DNA from: Gerris lacustris
Lineage: Eukaryota > Arthropoda > Insecta > Hemiptera > Gerridae
Assembly: GCA_951217055.1 (NCBI GenBank)
Contig: OX578282.1
Location: 71,577,092-71,641,091 of the forward strand
DNA: 64,000 nt
Direction: 5' to 3'
Of this stretch, positions 1 through 10,097 are shown piece by piece (the first letter of the stretch is position 1; each line of letters starts with the position of its first letter). A program made the translations under genes and the position numbers. The notes under the pieces were generated by a model. The model was given only the letters and a program-made list of their open reading frames with translations, did no database searches and was not told the origin of the DNA.

Positions 1-315
1 CATAATATACTATTATCTCTAGTATGCAGAAAAAGTTATGATTTTGGATTAGTTTAGAGGGACTAAAGTAAGTCTTTTCTTCCCTGAACTCAAAAAGTAG
101 GGAGAAAAAGTAAAAGTAGGGCAAAAAAGTAAAGTAGGGTGACAAAGTAAGGATTGCCAACTTAATTATTTTATAAATAGTAGAAAATGTATGGCTAATG
201 TAATGAAGTTGTTGAAATCAGGTTGGTGACACTACTTTTTCGACCATGTTTATCTTTGTTTATAACCTGCATCTAAATAACCTTCTATTTGAGTTTAATT
301 CCAATTCTTATTTGT
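1..315. other. AT-rich intergenic DNA, no gene seen
   Basis: I see no coding sequence, RNA gene or clear repeat boundary here. A short purine-rich stretch with repeated AAGTAGGG-like words lies near 90-150. Confidence 0.6.
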
Positions 316-643
316 TTTTAATATTGAATCTCTTATATCTGCTAATGAAATTGGTAATAATTATTGTTATTCATTAAAATAATAAATAAAAACTGTGCAA
401 TGGACAAAAATGTGTATTTTCTCCTTACTGGAGATAAAATATTGTATGTACCTCGTGAGTAAAGTGCCATTATTTCCTCGCGATATTTATCTCCCTCAGC
501 TGCGCCTCGGGAATTAAAAAGTCTAATAATTCCCTCGGCTTTGCCTCGGGATTTAGGGACCATGATTCTTTCAGCTTCACCTCAAGAAGCAATTTTTTCG
601 CTCAGGGAATAATGACTTACTTTTCTCCTTAGGTGCATAAATA
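316..643 (+). repeat. Dispersed repeat F, copy 1 (CTCGGCTGCGCCTCGG-type)
   Basis: This segment matches 39639-39962 closely over its whole length and in the same orientation. It runs from TTTTAATATTGAATC to AGGTGCATAAATA. The core carries several CTCGG..GCCTCGGG words that form short hairpins and stand out as GC-rich in AT-rich DNA. A more diverged relative lies at about 14516-14695. No terminal inverted repeat or target duplication was found, so its class is unknown. The short reading frames here have no protein-family features. Confidence 0.75.
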
Positions 644-1438
644 ACTTTTGCTCTTAAGAACGATCACAACGCTTCCATAACCTGCGATAAAGATTGGAAG
701 CAATAAATTGTAGTTAAATTAGATATGATTGGATTCATATTCAGTCTTAGTGTGTATATGAGAAAGTTCAATTCAAGTTGATGGTACCTATTTATTTGTT
801 AATTTCACAGAGAGCTTGCAAATATTATCTGAAAGAAATTAAACTTGAAATCCTTGACAGACGAAGCCGCATCGTCCTCTACTGAATCTCGTAGCAAAGA
901 TGAGAAAATAAAATTGTCAATATGTAATCTTTTAGCGTTGAGTTTATTTATTTATTTATTTTTTTTTTTTTTTAAATATTTTCATTTTTATACAAATATG
1001 AGAATAGATAATGTTTCTAAAATCGTTAATTTGTTTGACCCTCTTACAACTTACAAAAAAAAGAAAAATATATCAAAACAATGAAATTTGATGACCGAAT
1101 TAAAGGAATGTTGATCAAGGTCGGGAGATGGAAACAGATGCGGTGACCTTTGTGTATATATATCTATATCTATATATATCACATGTCACTTTTTACAATA
1201 CCTAACTTAACTTTGACCTTGGATATATTTATATTTCTTTTTTAAAATCTAATTTATAATAAATAAACTGGTTATATATTTATAATAAATTCTTGCATTT
1301 TTTCTTTATTTTTTTTCAAAAAAGAGTAGAAAATAAAATAATTAAATCGCATGCAGTATAAAAGATAAAGTCTCAATACATACTTGCTGTTTAGTTAAAA
1401 ATGATAACAATTTATTTTATTTGTTATTTATTTAAAAA
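644..1438. other. AT-rich intergenic DNA, no gene seen
   Basis: No gene or RNA is recognisable. A short TATATATC tract lies at about 1155-1180, with homopolymer A/T runs elsewhere. A 79-codon open frame at 845-1084 is low complexity in its second half and is not supported. Confidence 0.55.
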
Positions 1439-2078
1439 AAATCGGTCCGAGACAACTCAGACAAACTTTCTCATATACGAGTTCATAATTATTTAGCCCA
1501 GTGTTTTCCATTTATTAGTTTTCGTATGTAAATTTAATTATTATTGTGCATTTCATTAAAATTTATCATAAAAATAACTTCTACCGGGCGGGGAATCGAA
1601 CCCGGGCTCTCTCGGTCCGCGTTTTAAGCTTTTTTCTCAGGAACTAGATTTTTCCCGGGAAAACGGCTTATATCGTTGGATTCGTATTTAAATGGACTAT
1701 ATTTTAGAATTTTTTAATCAAAATCGTCGGAACCGTTTTCGAGAAATAATTTTTTTTCACGTTTTTTCAGAGTTTTTGGGGGCTGGCGCCCCTAAATTTG
1801 GAGCTAAAATTCATTTCTCGATTTCGCCTCGGGGTATGATTTTTCTGAACATGTATGCCAAATTTCGTCAAAATCTGCCCAGTAGTTTAGGCTCCAGGCG
1901 TCTGCACAGACGACAGACGACAGACGACAGACGACAGACGACAGACGACAGACAGACAGACATTTTTTAAAAACCACTTTTTTGGACTCAGGGGACCTCA
2001 AATCGTGTAAATCCATCAAAATCTCAAAATCGAATTTTTGCGCCATCACAATACTTTCTCTTTATATGAGAAAGTAAA
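1439..2078. repeat. Repeat G, copy 1: B-box-containing element with terminal hairpin
   Basis: This is the longest copy of a family also seen at 6237-6822 and, partially, at 2262-2568, 25855-26194, 27041-27272 and 56160-56450. Near 1588-1606 it contains GGGGAATCGAACCCGGGC, whose complement matches the tRNA T-arm/pol III B box. A (CAGACGA)n-like microsatellite lies at 1910-1960. The right end is a hairpin, TACTTTCTC / GAGAAAGTA. The word ACTTTCTCATATA at about 1466 is the complement of the right end, so a 13-bp inverted terminal pair is possible. It could be a tRNA-derived SINE or a nonautonomous DNA element. Confidence 0.7.
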
Positions 2079-2261
2079 AAACAAATTGATTAATATTCTA
2101 TGGGTATAAAGCCCAGGGGGTCAAGGATCCAAGAAATAAAAGTCATTGACGCCATTTACCAGTATCCATTTACTTCTTCTTTATTTATCAAAACAGGTGT
2201 GAGTCTTTTTAAGAACATCGTAAGTGCCACTTTTATTAGTTGAAGTAGTTTATTTATTTTA

Positions 2262-2568
2262 GGGTTTTTCAGGAGCAACACCCCCCAAATTTAAGTCAAA
2301 TTAATTTTCTAATTTTTCCTCGGAGTACGATTTTTCTGTACATTGATGCCTAATTTCATCGAAATCGGTTGAGTAGTTAAGGCTCTCCGAGTCAAACAAT
2401 AGACTATAGACAATAGCCGACAGATACATTATTTATACAGATTTGTTTTGGATTCAGGGGGCCATCTATCGTGTAAGCCCATCAAAATATGAAATTCCTG
2501 TTTTTGTTTTATTGCAATACTTTCTCTTTATATATACTACACTTCTATAGTATATGAGAAAGTAAAAA
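2262..2568. repeat. Repeat G, diverged partial copy
   Basis: It carries only the right-hand part of repeat G: the GGGTTTTTCAGGAGCAAC region, the CCTCGGAGTACGATTTTTCTG block, a decayed CAGACA block and the TACTTTCTC...GAGAAAGTA terminal hairpin. Here the hairpin is enlarged by an extra TATACTACACTTCTATAG insert. The B-box half is absent. Confidence 0.6.
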
Positions 2569-4239
2569 TTCATTAAAAAAAAAAAACCTTAAAAAGAATC
2601 ATCAAAATCATTGAATTATGAAAGGTTGTGAACAGGGCAACTGGTAAATAGTAATTTAACAATTATTTATGAATGGAAAGGCTGGTAAATGCCAGGCTTT
2701 TATGCATCAATAAATTCAAATTGCTATTTGAAATAAAATATTGTGATTTGCCGATTATTGAATTAATGATTTATTAATATTAAAGGGTCGTTTATATTGA
2801 TAATTTATTAATACGCGATGGGTTCAATTATTATTTATTTTATGAGATTTTTATTTTTACAATGATTTATACGTAATATTTCTATATTATTAAAAAAGTT
2901 TTTTTTCTTTTTACTTCCATGAAAATGGAAGTATGGTGATACCCTCCAAAACCTGATTCTGAGATCTCTGTGAAGGAGGGGTCTTACGAACCCGGGGATA
3001 TCATTAAAATCCGTTTCATATACATATATGTCTGTGCGTACGTATGTATGTATGTAAATGTATGTCGGAACTTTAAACCTTTATAACATCGCTTCAAGAC
3101 ATGGTATTGAGATGCGGTTTGCGGCATTTTTTAGAACTTTTGTCGGAAAAACTGATGGCGCAAACCCGAACATCGTAGCTCACAACGTTTCGGAGCTACA
3201 GTCGCTTAAGCACGAAATCGGGCTGTCGACGATAACTTCAGTAGGCTTTATTTAATTTCAATTTCCTTTGGGGTATATAAATATGTGTCCTATATGGTAG
3301 ATTGTACCTATACCTATACTTTTTGAGCGCAAGTGGTTTGGGAGATATTGGCATTTTAGTGTTTATTTATAAAAAAAAAAATTCTTTGGGCAATTGTATC
3401 CGTCCAGTTGATCGTATTCAAACAATTCTTGCGTTAAAATACGCAGCTTGTAGACTACTTCTGAACGAATATTAGCATAACTACTAAATATCCAGTATAA
3501 GCACCAAAAAATGAAACATAAAAATATCATATTGAAATTTTGGCTTTTCATGGAACATTTCATGGAAGTCGTATGGGATTTCCACACCGGTACTTATATC
3601 GGCTATATTAGTTTTCAATATGGCTGCCAAAGGCTGCCAAAAACCACTTTCGGTAGATAATGAAAATCTTACATCAGTAGGGTCTCGCTAATCCGGATTG
3701 GATGGAACCAAGCACTGTCCGGATATCCGAAAGTCCGGATTAAACGGAATTAGTTTTAAAATGTCTGTAAAACTAGTTTTGGCTGGGTAAATTTATTAAA
3801 ATCCATGTTTTTATCATAAAAGTGACTGTTATGTCTCAACGCAACAACATTTAATGGAAGTATGGAAGTCATGTGTGGGATTTCCACGCCGGCACTTTCT
3901 TTGGTCTTTAGGAATATGTGTTTTAAAACAATTAATTTTTAATTATATTAATTTATTGGCAATATTTCACCCGATACTGGACATCATCATGCCTAAAAAT
4001 GGCAATTCAATAAATCTCTACAACTTACTAATTTAAACACAAATACATAATTTTTAAAACAATGGTAATCTATTTAAAAAAGTAACCAGAAACAGGATAA
4101 AAACAAATTTTAAAAATAGATTAATATTAAAACAAATTTACATTAACAATAGTTTCCGTTATGTCTGCAGTTAATACTCCAATACTGTGGCATGAACGTT
4201 TTATCAAATGTTTAGAGTGAAGGAGTAACAGTGAATATA
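2569..4239. repeat. Repeat-derived DNA around a short hairpin family (ACTTCCAT...ATGGAAGT)
   Basis: From about 2905 to 3300 the sequence has the look of an interspersed repeat: an ACTTCCATGAAAATGGAAGT hairpin, a TGTATGTATG microsatellite and a long block without stop codons (3058-3255) that I do not recognise as protein. The words ATGGAAGTC..GGGATTTCCAC..CCGG recur at 3563-3595 and 3857-3896, giving two short direct copies. The remaining DNA shows nothing I can name. Confidence 0.4.
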
Positions 4240-4553
4240 AGCTTTACCAGTGGCGTATCCAAGGGGGGGGGGGGGGGGGGGGGGGAGGGGCACAGGGGCC
4301 AGTAGAGTAAAAAAAAATAAAAAATACCGCTGTATTTTTTTTTTTTTTTTCTAATACTTATTTTTTACATTCACCTCATATTCAATTTCACCTCAGAAAT
4401 GCATAAAAGCGCTGTTATGAGAGGTCATATTTTCATAAATAACGGGGGGAGGGCCCCCGGACCCATAAACCCCCGAGTTAAACTGCAGACGACGCCCACG
4501 ACTCACAGTATGATATTGTACTGTAGTATGCATCAGCATAACATATTCTAACG

Positions 4554-5339
4554 CATTGGTTCCCAAAGGGGGGGGGGGGGGGGGGGGGCGCCCCCCAAGG
4601 GAGGCGTGAAGACAAGTCAAGGGGGGCGTGGGACCTCGAGATCGAGATAGCTTTGCCGTCCGAAAATCTAATGCGATTATATAAAAATCCAAATATCAAA
4701 CCAGTTGGAGAAACCTCACTGACGAATTCAACAAGATACTTTCCTAACACATGTGATGACAACATTTACAGATTAACAATAGATCCTTTCAGTGTCAACA
4801 TAGATTCCCTGCCCGAAACACTTCAAGAACAATCTTTAGAAATAAAAGAAGGTTCTGGTGCCGATTTTGATAAAATGGACAAATTATCGTTTTGGGTTAA
4901 GTATTACAAAGTGTATCCCAGTATATCACAGCAAGCATTTCGATTGTATTTACCTTTTTCAAGCACTTATTTGTGCAAAAAAAGAGTTTTCAGCACTTGT
5001 TGCAATACAAACAAAGTATCGTGGCAAACTTGATGTTGCTGTGCTTGATTTTCGTTGTGCACTTTCTAATACTCATCCAAGAATAGGGAATCTTGTAAAA
5101 CATAATGCAAGCTCATCCATCTCATACGATTCCATAAGAGCATCTGTAATAAGATTAACTTGTAATGTTATAAAAAAATAGTAATATACAAATAAATGAA
5201 TGGCTATACAATATAATAATATAATAATTATTTTTTTCATTATCTCATAAAATTGTGTATGGGGGGGGGGGGGGGGGGGCGTGGTAAGATTTATTCTTGA
5301 CTGTGGGGGGCTTGGTGAAAAAAACTTTTGGAACCCCTG
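4554..5339 (+). mobile_element. hAT element nested inside the 4248-5424 hAT
   Basis: The ends CATTGGTTCCCAAA (4554-4567) and TTTTGGAACCCCTG (5326-5339) are imperfect inverted repeats. They are bounded by an exact 8-bp duplication, TTCTAACG, at 4546-4553 and 5340-5347, so this insertion is younger than the outer element. It carries the remains of a hAT transposase C-terminus. A second, left-truncated member lies at 24321-24768. Confidence 0.92.
4653..5180 (+). pseudogene. hAT transposase C-terminal (dimerisation domain) remnant
   Basis: Two overlapping + frames together resemble the C-terminus of ZBED5/SCAND3-like hAT transposases. One frame (about 4653-4985) ends with FW, YPSISQQAF and LPFSSTYLC. 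A +1 frame continues with FSALVAIQTKYRGKLD and ALSNTHPRIGNL. These correspond to the YP-ISxxA-LLPF-TTYLCE-FS-L-IKTKxRN-L motif series of the hAT dimerisation domain. The frameshift falls in an A run near 4980-4985, and the expected Glu after YLC is missing. The catalytic and BED-finger parts are absent, so this cannot encode an active enzyme. Confidence 0.85.
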
Positions 5340-5525
5340 TTCTAACGAATACGTTCTAAACCAGTTGTTGTTGTTGTGCCCCCCCCCCCCCCCCCCCCAT
5401 ACCTAGCCGCTGGATACGCCACTGAGCTTTACAACACTCTAGTGTTCAACAACTACTAACTTATCCGATGGATTCTTTCTATCTACAAATCTACACCATG
5501 CTTATCTTTCATAAAAAATATATTT

Positions 5526-5625
5526 CATGTATTTAATAACTACGGGAGACATAACGACGGTGCGGGGGTCTATTTTTCTCTGTATGTCTCCCGTAGTTAT
5601 TGATAATTATAATTTGGATTAAATT
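5526..5625. repeat. Short fragment of the palindromic tRNA-SINE (arms only)
   Basis: ATAACTACGGGAGACATA and its complement TATGTCTCCCGTAGTTAT form a hairpin. The following GATAATTATAATTTGGATTAAAT matches the 3' region of the palindromic SINE copies at 17859-18555 and 38591-39016. The spacer contains GTGCGGGGGTCTATTTTTCTC, which matches the T-arm/tail junction of those copies. No target duplication was found. Confidence 0.55.
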
Positions 5626-6001
5626 ATAAATCTTTGTACAGAGATAAAAGTAATTTGTAAGGTAAAAGTGCAATGAAAAAGATATATATAAAATATTAAG
5701 TTAAACAAGGTTAGGAATATTTTTCTGAGAAATTGGAAGAACTTAAGAGTGCTATGCTATAGGTAAGACGTTAAAGCTAAATCAGATCTTTAAATAGCCG
5801 GCATATTGAAATAGTTGGGCAGTTTTGTTTTGTTTTGATTTCTTTACAAAACTGACAGAGGTGACATTGCGAGGATACGTGCAGTCTGCAGCGGAACGCA
5901 ACCTTATGAAGACCTTCATCTGACTTGTCTTAATGGATCATTAAATAGTTCCAACATTTTACGAGTTAGACGCCTCGGGCTTATTGTTCCTCATATATAT
6001 A

Positions 6002-6005
<4 letters not shown>

Positions 6006-6085
<80 letters not shown>
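6006..6085. repeat. (TA)n microsatellite
   Basis: An uninterrupted alternating AT tract of about 80 bases. Similar tracts lie at 12788-12864, 19555-19620, 24220-24320, 28533-28608, 34688-34774 and 59281-59376. Confidence 0.98.
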
Positions 6086-6087
<2 letters not shown>

Positions 6088-6236
6088 ATAAGAAATATAA
6101 ACAATGAAATGATAAGAACAAGATAAGAAAAGTGTAAATATAAATAAGATAAACTAAACAGTTAATCTTATATAATGATCTCTAATATACTAAACTAACT
6201 TATGAATCTACCAAAAATGCTTTGTCACTAAAAAAA

Positions 6237-6822
6237 AAAATCGGTCCGAGACAACTCAGACAAACTTTCTCATATATGAGTTCACAATTACTTAGCCCAG
6301 TGTTTTCCATTTATTAGTTTTCGTATGTATATTTAATTATTATTGAACATTTCATCGTAGTTTATAATAAAAATTACTTCTTCTGGGCGGGGAATCGAAC
6401 CCGGACTCTCTCTGTCCGCGTTTTAAACTATTTTCTCAGGAACTAGATTTTTCCCGGGTAAATGGTTTATATCGTTAGATTTGTATTGAAATGGACTACA
6501 TTTTAGATTTTTTTGAATCAAAATCATCGGAACCGTTTTCCGGAAAGTTTTTTCAGAGTTTTTAGGGGGTAGCGCCCTCAAACTTGGAGCTAAAATTGCC
6601 TAAAATTCATTTCTCGATTTCGCATCGGGGTATGATTTTTTTTGAACATGTATGCCAAATTTCGTCAAATTCGGCCCAGTAGTTTTGGCTCCAGGCGTCT
6701 GCACAGACGACAGACAGACATTTTTTAAAAACCACTTTTTTAGACTCAGGGAACCTCAAAAACATCTCAAAATCGAATTTTCCCGACATCACAATACTTT
6801 CTCTTTATATGAGGAAGTAAAA
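6237..6822. repeat. Repeat G, copy 2
   Basis: It matches 1439-2078 end to end, including the reverse B box (GGGGAATCGAACCCGGAC), the TCTGCACAGACGACAGACAGACA block and the terminal TACTTTCTC / GAGGAAGTA hairpin. The CAGACGA microsatellite is shorter than in copy 1. The short frames overlapping it are repeat translations. Confidence 0.8.
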
Positions 6823-7027
6823 ATCGAAACAAAGTCTGCCAATTTAGTGAGGCACATGGCTTCCATGCATCCACCAATCACGTACATTATTGGGATTATG
6901 ATTTTGCAAACCATTTTTGTTACTTTATTGGCGTTATGCTTTCTAGTTTATTTTTTCCCCCTTTTAAATCCGTCAAAATTGTTTGGTCCACTCCCGAATA
7001 AAAGTATCAATTTAGCATTAGAATAAT

Positions 7028-7300
7028 GTGCGCAGGCAATTAAGGTGAAATTAATCTGGTACTCTCTGCAGGCTACTTTCTACAGACCATCCAACTATCT
7101 TTAAAATCAAATGAGTACTTTTGAAGATATAGGTATAATTAAATGTACGTATTTGCGCATGAGAAAGAAAAACAGATGGGCGCAGAAGGTTGAAACTTAT
7201 ATGGGACCAACACATGACCTACCATCAAATTTATTAAAATCGGACAAGAGAAATGCATATTTTTTCGAAAAAATTTAATGACAGGCAGACTAAATGTTCT
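7028..7300 (-). repeat. T2-family fragment, minus strand
   Basis: Read on the minus strand this matches the tail half of the T2 family: GTCCCATATAAGTTTCAACC, TTCTGCGCCCATCTG, a block with TATCTTCAAAAGTACTCATTTGA, and GTAGCCTGCAGA followed by AGATTAATTTCACC. The head hairpin is absent. It lies head to head with the plus-strand T1 copy at 7377. Confidence 0.7.
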
Positions 7301-7376
7301 CTGCATTTCTGTCTGGGATATTTTGCAAGCTGAGGCTTATTTTTGTTTTCTTTTTTTTAAGTTAAATTAAATTTCA

Positions 7377-7860
7377 TTTTGCTTCAGAGCTTACCGAAGG
7401 TAACGGAAGCATTGTGTTCACTTTTGAGAACGAAAAACTTGTATGTCTGCAATTTTAAAAATTCCAAGACAGAAATCCGTTTCAGACATCAGGGAACATT
7501 TTTGGTCTCGTGTCTGACTGCCTGGTTGTCTGTCTGTCGGTCTGTGTGTCCGCGAATTATGAAACGTGTGACGATAACTTGAGTAAATGGTAAATGTCGA
7601 CTGATTTTGAAGAAATTTGGTAGACATGTTCATTTTACCAATGCTCAGGACGATTTCGTTGGACAACATTATCCGTCCACGCGTTCACGCACAACGCTCA
7701 CGTAATCGTTAACTTCAAATTTAAATTTGGAATTTTAGGTCGGGAAAAATATCAAACTTCATCTATTCAATGAGACAAACATTATTTTTCAATACATTTT
7801 TTTTGTAAAACCAACAGCGACACCGCTATGAAGTGTTAAAGATCGCCAAAAATTATATTA
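7377..7860 (+). repeat. T1-family copy
   Basis: It starts with the T head hairpin (GCTTCAG, AGC, TTACC-GAA-GGTAA, CGGAAGC). It continues through TTTGAGAACGAAAAACTT, a CTGTCTGTCGGTCTG microsatellite and AACCAACAGCGACACCGCTATGAAG. The same order occurs at 33901-34360. Short open frames on both strands are repeat translations. Confidence 0.8.
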
Positions 7861-7901
7861 ATAGATTTTTAACAAAAATTAACAATATAACTAATCTAAT
7901 G

Positions 7902-8307
7902 ATGTGATGATGTGACAAGGTGAATGATGTGATGATGTGACAAGGTGAATGATGTGATGAGTGACAAGGTGAATGATGTGATTATATGACAAAGTGAATG
8001 ATGTGATGATGTGACAAGGTGAATGATGTGATGATATGACAAGGTGAATGATGTGATGATGTGACAAGGTGAATGATGTGATGAGTGACAAGGTGAATGA
8101 TGTGATTATATGACAAAGTGAATGATGTGATGATGTGACAAGGTGAATGATGTGATGATATGACAAGGTGAATGATGTGATGATGTGACAAGATGAATGA
8201 TGTGATGATGTGACAAGATGAATGATGTGATGATGTGACAAGATGAATGATGTGATGATGTGACAAGGTGAATGATGTGATGATGTGACAAGGTGAATGG
8301 TGTAATA
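7902..8307. repeat. 25-bp minisatellite with higher-order structure
   Basis: About 16 tandem units of a 25-bp word close to GATGATGTGACAAGGTGAAT plus GATGT. Variant units (GATGAGTGACAAGG, and GATTATATGACAAAG) recur in the same order starting at 7957 and 8080, so a roughly 123-bp five-unit block was itself duplicated. Because 25 is not a multiple of three, all three minus-strand frames stay open and give spurious His/Ile/Ser-rich reading frames. Confidence 0.95.
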
Positions 8308-8850
8308 TAGAGGCAAAGATGTTATCGCTGATGAGGCGCAGGTGTTGACAAAACGGGATCAAATTGGCAGCATTTTGAACTCTGCTAATGTGTTTTATAT
8401 CGGTAGAGCAGGCCTCATTCAGTCATTAACATGATAGTTATATATAGGAAGTAATTCAGCTGAGGTTAGTAGATCTAGTAGACGCTTCAATACATCATCT
8501 CGCTGAAGCAGCTCCTGCAATTCGGTTTTCTGCTGTAGTAGCAAGTACGTTTAATATTTATTTATTTTTCTGAAGGTAGAATTAAGCAGCTATTTTGATT
8601 ATATACTGTCAATTAAATTCACAAATTGAGATCAGCGACGATCAGTCATATGTAAAAATTCAAATTACGAATATATTTACCTACATGTTGAATAAGGTAA
8701 TTGGTAATTTACCCTGCGATGGGTTTCGCTGCAAATTAATTGACGGGATTAACAATTCTTTGGTCATAAATTAATTAATTTATTCTTTGGTCATAAATGA
8801 ATAAAATAATTTCTTTTATTTTTAAAGTTGACTAATAACGTTTGATATGT
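8308..8850. other. Intergenic DNA, no gene seen
   Basis: Nothing recognisable apart from short near-palindromes such as TTAATTAATTAA-like words near 8768-8782. Confidence 0.5.
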
Positions 8851-9008
8851 ACTTCTTTAGATTGTTACTCCCTATGTTTTTTTTAGAATATAATATATGA
8901 CTTTGTCTAGATAACTATTAAGACAAAGGGATGTTTAGTCCTATGTACTTCGGGACATAGAAATATCACATTTCTGTTTTTATAAGGGGAGTAACAATCT
9001 AAAGAAGT
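8851..9008. mobile_element. MITE M (TIR ACTTCTTTAGATTGTTACTCC)
   Basis: The segment opens with ACTTCTTTAGATTGTTACTC and closes with its complement, giving arms of about 21-23 bp around a roughly 110-bp interior. The interior has the word ATTAAGACAAAGGGAT. Relatives are a 61-bp deletion form at 20254-20314, a one-armed copy at 20329-20445, and interior fragments near 50100-50150, 56585-56720 and 60720-60785. The target duplication cannot be fixed because the outermost bases are self-complementary. Confidence 0.85.
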
Positions 9009-9192
9009 GCCGTTTAAATTACTATGAGAAATCACTGCAATCTTATAATTCCAATGATAAAAAGTATTATCAACTTGTTACGCTTAAGTTTCAATAATTA
9101 GAAATCTTTTCAATGTTAAGGTGGGTTCATAGTAGACGCTTTTGTTCTATATAGATCACAATATATGCATGGAAGCTTTGGTGACGTAAAGT

Positions 9193-9481
9193 CAAGGATC
9201 TTATATAAAGGGGATAGAGGGTTGAGGCAAAAAAGTGACCCCATGAAGATATGTAAAATATTAGCTCCAATGGGACAAATTACCTTCCTCTTGGTTATAG
9301 GTTACCAAGAATTTGTTTATAGAGTCAGGTTATAACCTGTTAAAAGGTAATTTGTTCCAGTTCAAAGGTCGTGGAGCATGCGCAGTATGATTTTTTTCTC
9401 CAATTTCTCTTACCTTCATGAAGTCACTTTTTTGCCTTAAACCCCTTCTTAACATTACATCCGCTTTATATAAGATCCTTG
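9193..9481. mobile_element. hAT-like MITE (TIR CAAGGATCTTATATAAAG)
   Basis: It starts with CAAGGATCTTATATAAAG and ends with CTTTATATAAGATCCTTG, an 18-bp perfect inverted repeat. The flanking octamers CGTAAAGT (9185-9192) and TGTAAAGT (9482-9489) differ by one base and fit an 8-bp duplication. It shares termini with the larger elements at 10098-11685, 11703-12290 and 54491 onward, so it is probably an internally deleted member of one hAT-like family. No coding capacity. Confidence 0.88.
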
Positions 9482-9489
9482 TGTAAAGT

Positions 9490-10089
9490 ACTGGAAGGTT
9501 TCATTCAGGTTTGAAGCGTCGTCGCGATAAAGTTTTTATGAAAACAACTTTTCGCGCGGCAACACAACAAAAAAAAAGTGCTATGAACTTAACTTTGGTT
9601 CTAACGTACTAACTATAAGATATATTTTCGTTGCGTTAATTCCAATGATAAGATAGTTGGTCAACGTGTTACACTTTATCTTGAATGATAAGAAATCATT
9701 TCTATTTTAGTTCTAATGATAAGAAAGCTTTTAAACGTTTTAGCAAAGACAAGTTAAGTCCTTCGACTGTTTTCTTAATCAAATAAAGTTTTAGTTAAGT
9801 TGATAAAATGAAATAAAACAAGGAAGCGAAGCACCGAATACATCAGGACATACCGAGGGGTTTATGAGTGGACCGGATTTGCGTCACAACCCAATGAAGC
9901 CAAGTTTTTCTGTTGCAAATGTTCCTCTCTGAACTTAATTAGCACAGGAAAAGATGAGGACTATGGTGTTGATTTTAAATCACCACTCCGTGCGTCATAC
10001 CACCTCAAAACCAGCTTGATTTGACCACAATGTTTTCTCAGAATGTACGTGATCTATGTCAAATTATTCCATGTTTGTAGTAGTAGTAA
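9490..10089. other. Intergenic DNA, no gene seen
   Basis: No gene, RNA or defined element recognised. Two related words, CCAATGATAAGATAG and CTAATGATAAGAAAG, occur near 9640-9725. Confidence 0.45.
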
Positions 10090-10097
10090 GGTTCTAG

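Larger units (their letters stand above)
4248..5424 (+). mobile_element. hAT-like element (outer), nonautonomous, TIR CAGTGGCGTATCCA
   Basis: The two ends are perfect 14-bp inverted repeats, CAGTGGCGTATCCA at 4248-4261 and its complement at 5411-5424. They are flanked by an exact 8-bp target duplication, AGCTTTAC, at 4240-4247 and 5425-5432. An 8-bp duplication plus CAGTG termini fits the hAT superfamily. Long G and C runs sit just inside the ends. The element is interrupted by a second hAT (4554-5339). A deleted relative in the opposite orientation lies at 63631-63845 and shares the internal block at 4355-4425. Confidence 0.93.

Noticed and set aside
4393..4765. Two minus-strand frames with Pro- and Gly-rich runs
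   Set aside because: They read through the G/C homopolymer runs of the nested hAT elements.
8326..8360. CGCTGATGAGGCGCAGG as a second hammerhead
   Set aside because: No stem II and no GAAA at the required position.
7891..8362. Three overlapping minus-strand frames (up to 141 codons) rich in His, Ile and Ser
   Set aside because: They are translations of the 25-bp minisatellite in all three frames; no independent coding signal.
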